From Hymenobacter chitinivorans DSM 11115 (lineage in GTDB: Bacteria > Bacteroidota > Bacteroidia > Cytophagales > Hymenobacteraceae): DNA of 64,000 nucleotides. The DNA is taken from assembly GCF_002797555.1 (NCBI RefSeq), contig NZ_PGFA01000005.1:124001-188000 (forward strand). The letters are read 5' to 3'. The position numbers and the translations under genes are program-made. The notes beneath the pieces are model-generated. The model had not been told where the DNA came from and ran no database searches. It saw nothing but the letters and a program-made list of their open reading frames with translations. Positions within the stretch are counted from its first letter, which is position 1; each line of letters starts with the position of its first letter. Shown piece after piece: positions 35,086-43,586 of the stretch.

Positions 35086-35574
35086 ATGGTTATGGCACAG
35101 GCAACTACTCTCGTAGCGCTGCCGCCCGGCAGGGCTCAGCACGTTCACACGACCTATGATTCATTTGGGGCAGTTGTGGCCGAATACACCTTTTTCCCCC
35201 GCAACCAGGTGCTCTACGTGCGCTGGCATGGCCACATGACGAGCGACGAGCTGGTGCGCGCGGCTCAGGTCGGGCTGCGACTTAATCAGCAATGGCAGCC
35301 CCTGGGCCTGTTTCACGATACGCGGGGGGGCAGCGGCGAGTGGGGCGAGGCCAGTGCCTGGATAGAGTACGAATGGATGCCCAAGATTAAAGCGAAGTGC
35401 CCCAACCTGCGCGGCATTGCCTTTCTGCTCGCCGCCGATCGGCCCTGGCCCTATTCCAACACCCAACTACTAATGCGGTTCGATCAGCAGTTCGAGTCCA
35501 AGGTGTTTTACTCGTTGCTGCCAGCTTGGCGGTGGCTGGATCAATGCACGCGGCAGTTAGCTGTGCCGCAATAG
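35086..35574 (+). CDS. Hypothetical cytoplasmic protein (STAS/SpoIIAA-like size and pattern)
   Basis: A 162-residue soluble protein without signal sequence or membrane helix. The central part (VLYVRWHGHMTSDELVRAAQ, GLFHDTRGGSGEW) resembles the alternating strand-helix pattern of STAS/SpoIIAA-like proteins found as orphans in Cytophagales, but I cannot assign it firmly. A second ATG 6 bases in is possible. It stands alone, with 224 bases before and 204 bases after that hold no gene. Its function is unknown. Confidence 0.65.
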   Translation: MVMAQATTLVALPPGRAQHVHTTYDSFGAVVAEYTFFPRNQVLYVRWHGHMTSDELVRAAQVGLRLNQQWQPLGLFHDTRGGSGEWGEASAWIEYEWMPKIKAKCPNLRGIAFLLAADRPWPYSNTQLLMRFDQQFESKVFYSLLPAWRWLDQCTRQLAVPQ

Positions 35575-35778
35575 TTGTACTACGCCGGTAGCGCTCCTCA
35601 GAGCCCCCTGGCAGTCACTCGATTATTGCCGAATTAAGGGGCTGGGCTCCGAACGTCCCGTGCTGGCTGGGCCATTAGAGCCCAGCCGAGCGACTGCGCG
35701 AGGGGAAAGGGGAGGGCACTGTGGTTCGGGTGATATATCTTAACCACCGTTTCGCTATTATCAACCTCGTCGCCCGTC

Positions 35779-36264
35779 TTGCTAAAAAGACCTGTTAACC
35801 GAAAGTTTCGCTTGCTCTCCATGTTAGGGGAACATGTTTTTCTATGTATGATTGGCGTGCTTCCAATGGTGCTTTTTCCGGCTGGGGGAAATTGGGGGTT
35901 CCATGGCCTGCTTGTGCTTTATCTGAACAAGGATTTTCTCAACGGTCAAAGCCCACTAAAACGCCTGCTCGATACGCAGGTGCAAGAGACGTCAGGAGCT
36001 CCCGCAAATGAGTGGCAGTCGTTTTTGCGCAACATTTCAGTCATTATATGGCCCGTGGAGGTGCTCGTGGTGACCGTTAGTGGAGGCAGGCGGTTAGGTG
36101 ATTATTTAGCCCGTACGCACGTGGCCGACGTGGCGAAGAATACGAATTCTTGGAGACATGATCTGGCCGCACACCGCGTTACCCGCTACACTTTCTACAC
36201 CCTGCTGGCCACTGCCTTCTACTTACTGCTCGTAAACGCCCTGTTCCACTGGCTTGGCCTATAG
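35779..36264 (+). CDS. Divergent RDD-like membrane protein
   Basis: 161 residues from a TTG at 35779, or 147 from the ATG at 35821. The TTG is favoured because the residues before the ATG (NRKFRLLSM) match the charged start of an RDD domain. Helices lie near residues 17-50 and 85-100, then GRRLGDYLARTHVADV gives the RDD signature, followed by a C-terminal helix (about 138-158). Base use is less GC-rich than in the neighbours. Its function is unknown. It may be a member of a locally expanded RDD group. Confidence 0.65.
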   Translation: MLKRPVNRKFRLLSMLGEHVFLCMIGVLPMVLFPAGGNWGFHGLLVLYLNKDFLNGQSPLKRLLDTQVQETSGAPANEWQSFLRNISVIIWPVEVLVVTVSGGRRLGDYLARTHVADVAKNTNSWRHDLAAHRVTRYTFYTLLATAFYLLLVNALFHWLGL

Positions 36265-36852
36265 CTTTCGTCCCTATACCCGGCTAAGCATTCGTAAACC
36301 GCACGGGGTTCAATAATGGCGTCCCGGCGGCCACTGTCGCGCGGCTGGCGCGGCGCTAGAACCGACAGTGGCCGCTCGGCGGCCGATGCGCAGGGAAAAC
36401 TAGCTGCGGGCGCAGCTGTACACCGGCTTTATTTACGGAGGCCCTGCGCTTGTAAGCCGGATTAATCAGACGTTGGCGCGGGGAGGAGCAGGGCATCAGA
36501 AAGGGTTGATTTTCTTGCCAAGTCCTTTCTTGAATGCGACCGGAACGGCAGTGTAACCGAAACCAATGGGGCCCGCCCGAAAACGAAGCCGCCCCTGAAA
36601 CACTGAGTTTTTGAGGGGCTGTTTGCCACCGGAAAGTGGTAAGCCGCCAGCTGAGCCTGCGGAATAAAGAGCTAAAGTTAAGGTGGATTGTGCTTGCAAA
36701 GCAATTGGTTACGCAAGCCATAATTTTTTTTGATGGGGAAAAGGATGACAAAAAGGGCGTGGCTTAGCTCGTTAGGTCGGAAATAAAACTTGAGAAAGAG
36801 GGTGCAATAAAAACTTAACATTACCGATGAATTGCCAGGCTTAACAATTCCG
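36265..36852. other. Gene-free, AT-richer stretch with an inverted repeat
   Basis: No convincing coding region. A perfect 12-bp inverted repeat lies at 36328-36339 / 36363-36374 (arm CGGCCACTGTCG), just after the RDD-like gene. A smaller hairpin (CCCCTGAAAC with GTTTTTGAGGGG) lies at 36590-36617. A minus-strand frame at 36496-36699 lacks an ATG and any recognised motif. The last 150 bases are AT-rich and lead into the promoter of the RNA candidate. Confidence 0.6.
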
Positions 36853-36860
36853 TAGCTTTG
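36853..36860 (+). promoter_or_regulatory. -7 promoter element of the RNA candidate
   Basis: TAGCTTTG matches TAnnTTTG exactly, in an AT-rich upstream region with a TTG about 20 bases before it. The predicted transcript start is near 36864-36866. Confidence 0.6.
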
Positions 36861-36865
36861 CGTCA

Positions 36866-37034
36866 TGCTTCAACCAAAATACCAGTTGATGAAGCGCGGA
36901 ACCCTGCTCGGCAGGGAACCGTGGGAGGACCGGAAGGTCTTCGCCGCCATCTGTTTTCCCGATTTTGCCACTGGTATTTCCGTTGTTTTTTCTGAGTGTT
37001 GCCCCGCCGTTTCGGATTCCGAAACGGTTTTTTT
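36866..37034 (+). ncRNA. Candidate structured RNA upstream of pyrB
   Basis: About 169 nt between a perfect -7 box and a perfect terminator. A closing stem pairs CAAC and AAATACCAGT (36871-36886) with ACTGGTATTT and GTTG (36970-36985), with a small internal loop. It encloses two hairpins: CGCGG-AA-CCCTGC-TCG-GCAGGG-AA-CCGTG (36895-36922), and GAGGACC-GGAA-GGTCTTC (36925-36942) with a GNRA-type loop. The closing stem is followed by six T residues, then the terminator hairpin. It could be a free small RNA or a cis-acting pyrB leader. It does not match SRP, tmRNA or common riboswitch cores that I can recall; 6S-type RNA is not excluded. Confidence 0.6.
37007..37034 (+). terminator. Intrinsic terminator of the RNA candidate
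   Basis: Perfect 9-bp stem CCGTTTCGG / CCGAAACGG with an ATT loop and seven T residues. It lies 135 bases before pyrB. Confidence 0.92.
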
Positions 37035-37168
37035 ATGTCCGCTGAGTTCGTTAGTTACCCCACAGCTAAGTCGCACTTCATAACTCAAATGTGGTGTAAG
37101 ACCATCAAAAACAGATAGTCTTACCCGTCCCTCATTCTGACCACGTACTTACTTTCCTCAACTTTGGT

Positions 37169-38149
37169 ATGGCACGCAAAGACCTGCTCGACATCGCATC
37201 CCTTCACCGTGAGGAAATCGAGTTCCTGCTCGACCAATCCACGTCCTTTAAAAAACTGTTCACCCGCTCGGTGAAAAAAATCCCCGCCCTCGAGGGCAAG
37301 TCCGTGCTTATGCTGTTCTACGAGGCCAGCACCCGGACGCACTCTTCCTTTGAGGTCGCCGCCAAACGCCTCTCGGCGGAGGTAACCAACTTCAACGTCG
37401 ACCACTCCTCCATCACCAAGGGCGAGTCGGTGCGCGAGACCATCGAGACGCTCCAGGCCATGCGCACCGACTACATCGTCGTTCGTCATGGTCACTCCGG
37501 CCTGCCCGGCATGATTGCCCGCCAAACCACGGCGTCAGTCATCAATGCCGGCGACGGGGCGCACGAGCACCCCACCCAAGCCCTGCTGGACGCCTTTACC
37601 ATTAAGGAGAAATTTCCCGACCCCCGGGGTAAAAAAGTCCTCATCATCGGCGATATCCTCCACTCCCGCGTCGCGCGCTCCACCAGCACGCTGCTGCAAA
37701 AGCTGGGCGTCGAAGTCGCTTACCTGGGTCCCGGTTCCCTGGTGCCCAAGTATGTCCCGGCAAGCATCCGCCGCTTCACCGACTACGAGGCGGCCATGAC
37801 CTGGGCGCCCGATGTGGTGTACCTGCTCCGCGTGCAGATGGAGCGCCAAGACGTGCAGTTTTTCCCCAGCGTCCGGGAATACCACCGGGTCTACGGCATC
37901 ACCAACACCCGGCTGGCAGAAATCCGTGACCGGGGCCTCTACATCATGCACCCCGGCCCCGTGAACCGGGGAGTCGAGCTGTGCGACGCCGTTATGGACT
38001 ATGAGCGTAGCCTCATCACCAACCAGGTCGAAAATGGCATCTCCATCCGCATGGCCGTACTCGACTGGCTCACCCCGGGCGGGGAATTCCCGCGGCAGGA
38101 AGCGTATGCCGCCCAGCAACGAACCAGCCCGCCGGTGATTGTGCCCTAA
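37169..38149 (+). CDS. pyrB: Aspartate carbamoyltransferase catalytic chain
   Basis: A 326-residue carbamoyltransferase. The carbamoyl phosphate loop FYEASTRTHSSFE (about residues 50-62), RHGHSG and GDGAHEHPTQALLDAF (about 126-141), and HPGPVNRG (near 267) are all present. It condenses carbamoyl phosphate with aspartate in pyrimidine synthesis. The second Arg of the usual STRTR is His here. No regulatory chain gene is adjacent. A CAACTTTG (7 of 8 to the -7 box) ends 3 bases before the ATG, so a leaderless transcript is possible. The sequence looks more like Verrucomicrobia-type chains than usual Bacteroidota ones, in my judgement. pyrC follows by 90 bases. Confidence 0.95.
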   Translation: MARKDLLDIASLHREEIEFLLDQSTSFKKLFTRSVKKIPALEGKSVLMLFYEASTRTHSSFEVAAKRLSAEVTNFNVDHSSITKGESVRETIETLQAMRTDYIVVRHGHSGLPGMIARQTTASVINAGDGAHEHPTQALLDAFTIKEKFPDPRGKKVLIIGDILHSRVARSTSTLLQKLGVEVAYLGPGSLVPKYVPASIRRFTDYEAAMTWAPDVVYLLRVQMERQDVQFFPSVREYHRVYGITNTRLAEIRDRGLYIMHPGPVNRGVELCDAVMDYERSLITNQVENGISIRMAVLDWLTPGGEFPRQEAYAAQQRTSPPVIVP

Positions 38150-38239
38150 ACGCCGGACGCGGCGGCCAACCCGTGTATTTTCATTTCTAACAGCCAGAAT
38201 ACCCACCATCTCTTGCCGGTTTACAGCACTCCTCCATCC

Positions 38240-39517
38240 ATGCTCCTCCTTCAAAACGCCCGCATCGCCACCGAAAACTCACCCGTACTGCTCGAAGGCG
38301 ATGTCCTGATTGTCGAAGGTAAAATTCAGGACATCGGCAAAAGCCTAGCCATTCCCGAGGGCGCCCGTATTATCGACGCGCGCGGTCGGATTCTGATGCC
38401 GGGCATGTTTGATGCCCACGTCCATTTCCGCGCCCCCGGATTTGAGAACAAGGAAACCATTACCACGGGGAGCGAAGCAGCCATCAATGGCGGCGTTACC
38501 GGTGTGGTCATGATGCCCAACACCCGCCCAGCCCTCGACTCGGCGACGGCCATAGCCACCGTGCTGGAAAATGCTACACACCGGTCCCGCATTCCGGTGT
38601 ACACTTCCGGCTGTGTTACCAAGAACCGCGAGGGCAAGGAACTGGCCGAAATCGAGGGCATGCGCACGCTCGGGGTGAAGATGCTCACCGACGACGGCGA
38701 CACCACCGCCGACCCGGCGGTGCTGCTGCGGGCAATGCAGTACGCCACCGAGTTTGGGATGTTTTTCGCCAGCCACTGCGAAGTGCCGGAACTGGCCGGA
38801 CCGCGCGCCCTGAACGAAGGGGTGATGAGCTACCGCCTTGGCATTAAGGGCTCACCGGCCTGCGCGGAGGAAATTATCATTGACCGTGACATCCGCCTGG
38901 CCCGGGCGGCGGGCGCGCACGTGCACATCCAGCACGTGTCCAGCAAGCTCGGCATGGAAACCATCCGCTGGTGGAAGTCGCGCGGTGATGTGAAAGTCAC
39001 GGCGGAAGTGGCCCCGCACCACCTGATGTTCACCGACGAGCACATCGGCGACTACGACACGAACTATAAGATGAACCCGCCGCTGCGGACGCAGGCCGAT
39101 TGTGATGCCCTACTCGAAGGGCTCAAAGAAGGCGTATTCGACCTCATTGCCACCGACCACGCGCCGCACACGCCGTTCGAAAAAGCCCAGGATTTCATCA
39201 GCGCGCCCAATGGCATCACCGGCCTGGATACGGCCCTGGTGTCGCTCTATCACCACTTCGTCGAGCCCGGAAAATTCGGGTGGGACCTGGTGGTCAAGCG
39301 CTATTCGGCGGAGCCCCGCCGCCTGATGGGCTTACCAGTAGCCGCCATTGAGGTCGGCCAACCAGCCGATTGTCTCTTGTTCGATACCGAAGCGGAAACA
39401 ACCTTCACGCGGGAATTCATGAAATCTAAATCCCAGAACACGCCCTTCATCGACCAGACGCTGAAAGGCCGGGTAGATATGGTAATTCTAGGGGCAGAAA
39501 TCCTACTTGAGCGCTAA
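38240..39517 (+). CDS. pyrC: Dihydroorotase
   Basis: A 425-residue amidohydrolase. Metal ligands HVHFR (H60, H62), later histidines in ASHCEVPE and VHIQHVSS, and the catalytic Asp306 in ATDHAPHTPFEK are visible; NPPLR fits the substrate loop. It closes carbamoyl aspartate to dihydroorotate, the step after PyrB. The ATG at 38240 is preferred over an upstream in-frame GTG because homologues begin near MLLLQNARI. It is 90 bases after pyrB in the same direction, probably one operon, and ends before a bidirectional terminator. Confidence 0.95.
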   Translation: MLLLQNARIATENSPVLLEGDVLIVEGKIQDIGKSLAIPEGARIIDARGRILMPGMFDAHVHFRAPGFENKETITTGSEAAINGGVTGVVMMPNTRPALDSATAIATVLENATHRSRIPVYTSGCVTKNREGKELAEIEGMRTLGVKMLTDDGDTTADPAVLLRAMQYATEFGMFFASHCEVPELAGPRALNEGVMSYRLGIKGSPACAEEIIIDRDIRLARAAGAHVHIQHVSSKLGMETIRWWKSRGDVKVTAEVAPHHLMFTDEHIGDYDTNYKMNPPLRTQADCDALLEGLKEGVFDLIATDHAPHTPFEKAQDFISAPNGITGLDTALVSLYHHFVEPGKFGWDLVVKRYSAEPRRLMGLPVAAIEVGQPADCLLFDTEAETTFTREFMKSKSQNTPFIDQTLKGRVDMVILGAEILLER

Positions 39518-39636
39518 TAGTTGAGATGCACTGGCTACCCCGACTGTTGGTTGTAGTTCGCGGGCCAGAATAATGCTAACGGCGCGGGGTATGCGCACTA
39601 CAAAGTGCGCGCGACGGGCACTACTGACTACTCACA

Positions 39637-39676
39637 AAAAAGCCCCGCATCCTAGCGCAGGACGCGGGGCTTTTTG
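39637..39676. terminator. Bidirectional terminator, pyrC / nitrilase genes
   Basis: Stem AGCCCCGC / GCGGGGCT with an inner ATCCT/AGGAC extension, flanked by A-run and T-run between convergent genes. Confidence 0.9.
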
Positions 39677-39694
39677 CTTACCTACAAGCCAGCT

Positions 39695-41398
39695 TTACCC
39701 GGCCGCAATGGCTTTGCGCTTGCTCACGCGGGGGTGACGCTCGTCGGAGCCCTGGGCTAGCAGCTCCTCGTCGCGGTCCGACTTCTTGATCGTCCAGCTC
39801 AGGGAGTAGAGGTCCTTGCGCCGGTCGCGCAGGTTGCGTACGGCCCCGCTGGTGTTCAGGTCCTTGAGCAGGTCCAGGTCGAGGTCGGCAATCAGGGTCA
39901 TCTCCGTATTGGGCGTGGCCTCGGCCACGATGGCGTCGTGGGGGAAGGCGAAGTCGGAGGGGCTGAACACGGCCGACTGCGAGTACTGGATGTCCATGTT
40001 TTCGACCCGGGGCAGGTTGCCGACCGAGCCAGTGATGGCCACGTAGCACTCGTTTTCGATGGCCCGGGCCTGAGCGCAGATGCGCACGCGCTGGTAGGCG
40101 TTCTTGGTGTCGGTCCAGAAGGGCACGAACAGGATTTTCACGCCCTCGTCCGAAAGCATGCGGGCCAGCTCGGGGAACTCCACGTCGTAGCACACCAGGA
40201 TGCCGATTTTGCCGAAGTCGGTGTCGAAGCACTTGAGCTTGTCACCGCCGCGCATGCCCCAGTAGGAGGCCTCATCGGGGGTGACGTGCAGCTTGTACTG
40301 CTCGTCGACGGTCCCGTCGCGGCGGCAGAGGTAGGCCACGTTGTGCAGCTTGCCGTCCTCGTACACCGGCATCGAGCCCGCCACGATGTTGATGTTATAG
40401 CTCACGGCCAGCTCCATCATCTTGGCCTTGATGGGCTCGGTAAACGCGGCCATAGCCCGGATGGCCACCGCCGGCGAGTCCTCGTTGGTGAGGGCCATGA
40501 GCGGGGCGTTGAAGAACTCGGGGAACATCACGCAGTCGGCTTTGTAGCCCGAAACGGTATCCACGAAGAATTCCATTTGCTGCAAGAGGTCTTCCAGGCT
40601 GCGGGTGGCGCGCATCTGCCACTGCACGATGCCGATGCGGACGTTGCTTTTCTGGTTACCGATGAGCTTTTCCTCTTCCTCGTAGTACACGTTGATCCAC
40701 TCCAGGAGTGTAGCAAAGGCCTTGGACTCGGAGTCGTAGGGCAGGTAGCCACGGATGATTTTGCGGACGTGAAACTCGTTGGAGAGCTGGAAAGTGAGGA
40801 TGGGGTCGGTAATTTCCTTGTTGCGCACCATCTCCACGTACTTGGCCGGCGTCATTTCGTTGGCGTAGGCCGCGTAGCCCGGAATCCGGCCGCCGGCCAC
40901 CATGGCCCGCAGGTTCAGGTTTTCGCAGAGCTCCTTGCGGGCGTCGTAGAGGCGGCGGCCCAGGCGCAGGGAGCGGTACTCGGGGTCCACGAATACGTCG
41001 ACGCCGTAGAGCGTGTCGCCGTCGGGGTTGTGGGTGTTGAACTTGCCGTGCCCCGTGATTTTGGCGTAGGTGTGCCGGTCGCCGAAGTCGGAGTACTGCA
41101 CGATGATGGCCAGGGCGGCGGCCACCACTTCACCGTTGTCCTCGATGCAGATCTGGCCTTCGGGAAACTTGCGGATCAGGGCGCCGAATTCCTCGGCCGA
41201 CCAGGCGCCTTCCATGTTGGAGTACACCTTGTCCATGATGGCCTTTACGGCCTTGAAGTCGGAGCGGCGCAGGGTGCGCAGTACCAGCTTGTGGGCCGGT
41301 ACGGCCGTGGGCGTGAGCAGCTCGGTGGTTGTGGGCATGCCGGGCAGCGTTTGTTTTTTGGCGTGGCTGCCGGTTTTGCCATTCGCAGAAGTGGCCAT
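39695..41398 (-). CDS. GNAT acetyltransferase-carbon-nitrogen hydrolase fusion
   Basis: A 567-residue two-domain protein. The N-terminal GNAT domain (about residues 35-200; LRRSDFKAVKAIMDKVY, VDVFVDPEYRSLRLGRRLYD) is followed by a nitrilase domain (about 255-535) with the Glu-Lys-Cys triad in MFPEFFN, QYKLHVTPDE and ILVCYDVEFPE. The fused type occurs widely in bacteria; the hydrolase is predicted to act on a small amide. A Lys/Arg-rich tail ends the protein. The ATG at 41398 is preferred over 41455 because a perfect -7 box lies between them. Confidence 0.92.
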   Translation of the reverse strand: MATSANGKTGSHAKKQTLPGMPTTTELLTPTAVPAHKLVLRTLRRSDFKAVKAIMDKVYSNMEGAWSAEEFGALIRKFPEGQICIEDNGEVVAAALAIIVQYSDFGDRHTYAKITGHGKFNTHNPDGDTLYGVDVFVDPEYRSLRLGRRLYDARKELCENLNLRAMVAGGRIPGYAAYANEMTPAKYVEMVRNKEITDPILTFQLSNEFHVRKIIRGYLPYDSESKAFATLLEWINVYYEEEEKLIGNQKSNVRIGIVQWQMRATRSLEDLLQQMEFFVDTVSGYKADCVMFPEFFNAPLMALTNEDSPAVAIRAMAAFTEPIKAKMMELAVSYNINIVAGSMPVYEDGKLHNVAYLCRRDGTVDEQYKLHVTPDEASYWGMRGGDKLKCFDTDFGKIGILVCYDVEFPELARMLSDEGVKILFVPFWTDTKNAYQRVRICAQARAIENECYVAITGSVGNLPRVENMDIQYSQSAVFSPSDFAFPHDAIVAEATPNTEMTLIADLDLDLLKDLNTSGAVRNLRDRRKDLYSLSWTIKKSDRDEELLAQGSDERHPRVSKRKAIAAG

Positions 41399-41431
41399 AT
41401 AAGTCAGGAAAGAAGGGGTCAGAAGAAGAGG

Positions 41432-41439
41432 CAAAGATA
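41432..41439 (-). promoter_or_regulatory. -7 element of the GNAT-nitrilase gene
   Basis: On the minus strand TATCTTTG matches TAnnTTTG exactly, 33 bases before the chosen ATG and downstream of the alternative start at 41455. Confidence 0.5.
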
Positions 41440-41533
41440 CCAGGCTGGACAGCACTGGTTGGTATTTTACGGCCCTACAACAACTTCGGCGGAAAAATGA
41501 CTCATCCGGCCCTCGGAATCCGGCGAGCAGGGC

Positions 41534-42352
41534 CTAGGGCCGGGCAAACACCGGAATGAAGCGCCGGGCCCCACCCCCTGATTCCAGCCGCGGGTGCCGC
41601 ACCTTTTGTTCGTCGTAATAGTAGGAATTGCTCATGTACTGGGTTTCGAGCGTAAACAGGGCCGGGGCGGCGGAAACCGGCAGGGCCGGGCGCGGCACCA
41701 CGGCCCGTCGGTTCTGGTTGTCGAGCCGGATGATAGAGGCATCTATTACCCGCAGTGAGTCCAGGTTGGGCAGGTGGGAGCCGAGCGTATCCTGGCCCGC
41801 CGTAATGCGCACCAACTGGTATTCCTCGTCGTAGCCCTTGGGAATGAACAGGGCCAAGCGCGCCGCCCCGGGCTGCTGGTAAAGCGACTCCAGGGCCAGC
41901 CAGTAGCCCAATTGGCCGGAGTTGGCGCTGGAAGCAGAGTAAAACCGGAAGTCGGGCTGCACTGCCGCGGCGGGCGGCGGGGTGCCGTTTAGTTCCTGCA
42001 CGCCCACGCGCTGGCCGTTTTCGAAAAACTCCATGTAGTCGTGCCCGGTGCCTTGCTTGGGGTATTTGAGCTGCTGCAACTGCCCGGGCTGGAGCTTCAC
42101 CCGAAAGAGTACTTTACTCGTGGGGACGGTTTCAAACTGCGTATTAACTTCCCGGAAGCGCAGCAGCCGCACTTCCAGCGCTACCTCGTGGGAGGCCTTA
42201 TTGTAGAGCAGCATTTGATGCATCAGCCGGGAAGGCTGCTGCTCCCACACGTCCCAGGCCAGAAAGTTCTTCGACCAGATGCCCACTGCAATCTGGCTGG
42301 CCCGGGCAGGCAACTGCAGCACCAGGAGTATTACAAGCAGAAAGTGCCGCAT
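41534..42352 (-). CDS. Exported hypothetical protein
   Basis: A 272-residue protein with a signal sequence (residues 1-18, ending ARAS). The rest is beta-rich and soluble, with no recognised family: IGIWSKNF-like start of the mature part (here VGIWSKNFLAW), LFRVKLQPGQLQQLKYPKQG, and a region of prolines and alanines near residue 130. The ATG at 42352 gives a proper signal sequence; the frame extends 11 codons upstream. It is 44 bases downstream of the phosphate transporter and may be co-transcribed with it. Its function is unknown. Confidence 0.7.
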   Translation of the reverse strand: MRHFLLVILLVLQLPARASQIAVGIWSKNFLAWDVWEQQPSRLMHQMLLYNKASHEVALEVRLLRFREVNTQFETVPTSKVLFRVKLQPGQLQQLKYPKQGTGHDYMEFFENGQRVGVQELNGTPPPAAAVQPDFRFYSASSANSGQLGYWLALESLYQQPGAARLALFIPKGYDEEYQLVRITAGQDTLGSHLPNLDSLRVIDASIIRLDNQNRRAVVPRPALPVSAAPALFTLETQYMSNSYYYDEQKVRHPRLESGGGARRFIPVFARP

Positions 42353-42395
42353 GGAAAGTTGGTTGAAACCGGGACGCCCCGCCACGGAGGCGGGC

Positions 42396-43514
42396 TTAGG
42401 TAGTGAAGGTATGAATGAGGAAATACAGCGTCGCGCTCAGCAGGGCCGCCACCGGCAGCGTCAGCACCCACGAGAGGCCGATGCGGGCAATTTCGCGGGA
42501 ATTAGCGGTTTTGTTGACCAGCCCGATGCCGTAGATGCTGCCTACCGATACGTGGGTCGTCGACACCGGCAGGCCGAGCTTGCTGGCAAAGATGACCAGC
42601 AGGCTGGTAACCATGTTGGCCGTAAAGCCCTGGCCGTGGTTGAGGCTGGAAATCTTCTTGCTCATCGTGTCGGCCACGCTGCGGGCGTTGAGCAGGCCCC
42701 CGACGGCCATGGCCACGGCCAGCAGCAGCACGTTGACCGGCATCGAGAAAAACCGGCACACCAGCAGCAGGCCCACCAGCTTGGGCGTGTCGTTGAGGCC
42801 CCGGGCAAAGCTCACGGCCGCGGCGCTCAGGTAGTGCAGGTTGTTGATGAGGGGCTGAAAGCTCAGGCCGAAAAACGTGCCCTGGTAGCGGCTCTGGCAG
42901 TTGGTCAGCGTGTCGTGGGTGGTTTGCACGCCGGGCAGGGCCGCAAAAGCCGGGGCATCCAGCGCGGCCACGGGCACCCAGGTGCTGCCCACGCACACGC
43001 ACGACTCCTGGGTGATGCCCGCCGCCTGCCGGCCCCGCCGCAGCCCCAGATACACCGCGCTACCCACGCCCACGGCCAGCACCGGGCCCAGAATGAGGGG
43101 CAGGAAAAACGTGGTGCCCAGCTTGGCAAAGTTTACCGCCGGGCCCACCGCCACCAGTCCTGCACCCACCAGGGCGCCTACCAGGCCGTGGGTGGTGGAA
43201 ATGGGAAAGCCCAGGCGCGTGGCCAGCAGCACCGTAATGCCAGCAGCCAGGGCCACGGCCAGAATAAACGCCGTGGACTGAATAATGTCGTCGGGTACCA
43301 GGCCCTTGCCGGAAAAGTTTTGCACCAACTCGGAGGCAAAGAAATACGAGCACACCGAGCCGGCAAACGTGGCTACCGTGGCCAAAACCAGGGCCGGGCG
43401 GTAGGCCAGCGTGCCGCTGCCCCAGAGCGTGGCCACCCCCTTGAAGTTGTCGTTGGCCCCGTTGGAGTAAGTCAGCAGCAGCACGGCCAGAAAGAGCAGG
43501 TAAAGCATAGGCAA
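42396..43514 (-). CDS. Low-affinity inorganic phosphate transporter, PiT family
   Basis: A 372-residue polytopic membrane protein with about ten helices. Both PiT signature repeats are visible: YSNGANDNFKGVATLWGSG near residue 16 with RLGFPISTTHGLVGA near 95, and ARGLNDTPKLVG near 230 with LGLPVSTTHVSVGSI near 315. It imports phosphate with protons or cations. A soluble loop with Cys residues (about 165-205) separates the halves. The start could also be at the second Met, 6 bases in. No PhoU-like gene is adjacent. Confidence 0.93.
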   Translation of the reverse strand: MPMLYLLFLAVLLLTYSNGANDNFKGVATLWGSGTLAYRPALVLATVATFAGSVCSYFFASELVQNFSGKGLVPDDIIQSTAFILAVALAAGITVLLATRLGFPISTTHGLVGALVGAGLVAVGPAVNFAKLGTTFFLPLILGPVLAVGVGSAVYLGLRRGRQAAGITQESCVCVGSTWVPVAALDAPAFAALPGVQTTHDTLTNCQSRYQGTFFGLSFQPLINNLHYLSAAAVSFARGLNDTPKLVGLLLVCRFFSMPVNVLLLAVAMAVGGLLNARSVADTMSKKISSLNHGQGFTANMVTSLLVIFASKLGLPVSTTHVSVGSIYGIGLVNKTANSREIARIGLSWVLTLPVAALLSATLYFLIHTFTT

Positions 43515-43586
43515 GGTGTAAACGGCAGGAAAAGAAAAGAAGCCAACCTACGCGGCTGGGCCCCGGGCTGGTTTGCGCCGGTAAGG

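Noticed and set aside
36496..36699. Possible small minus-strand protein in the gap before pyrB
   Set aside because: Needs a TTG start, shows no recognisable motif or signal, and has no promoter or coupling; a fragment of a decayed gene cannot be excluded.
36865..37083. 72-codon plus-strand frame over the RNA candidate
   Set aside because: The frame runs through the stems and the terminator T-run, and the translation has no protein-like features; a structured RNA explains the pattern better.
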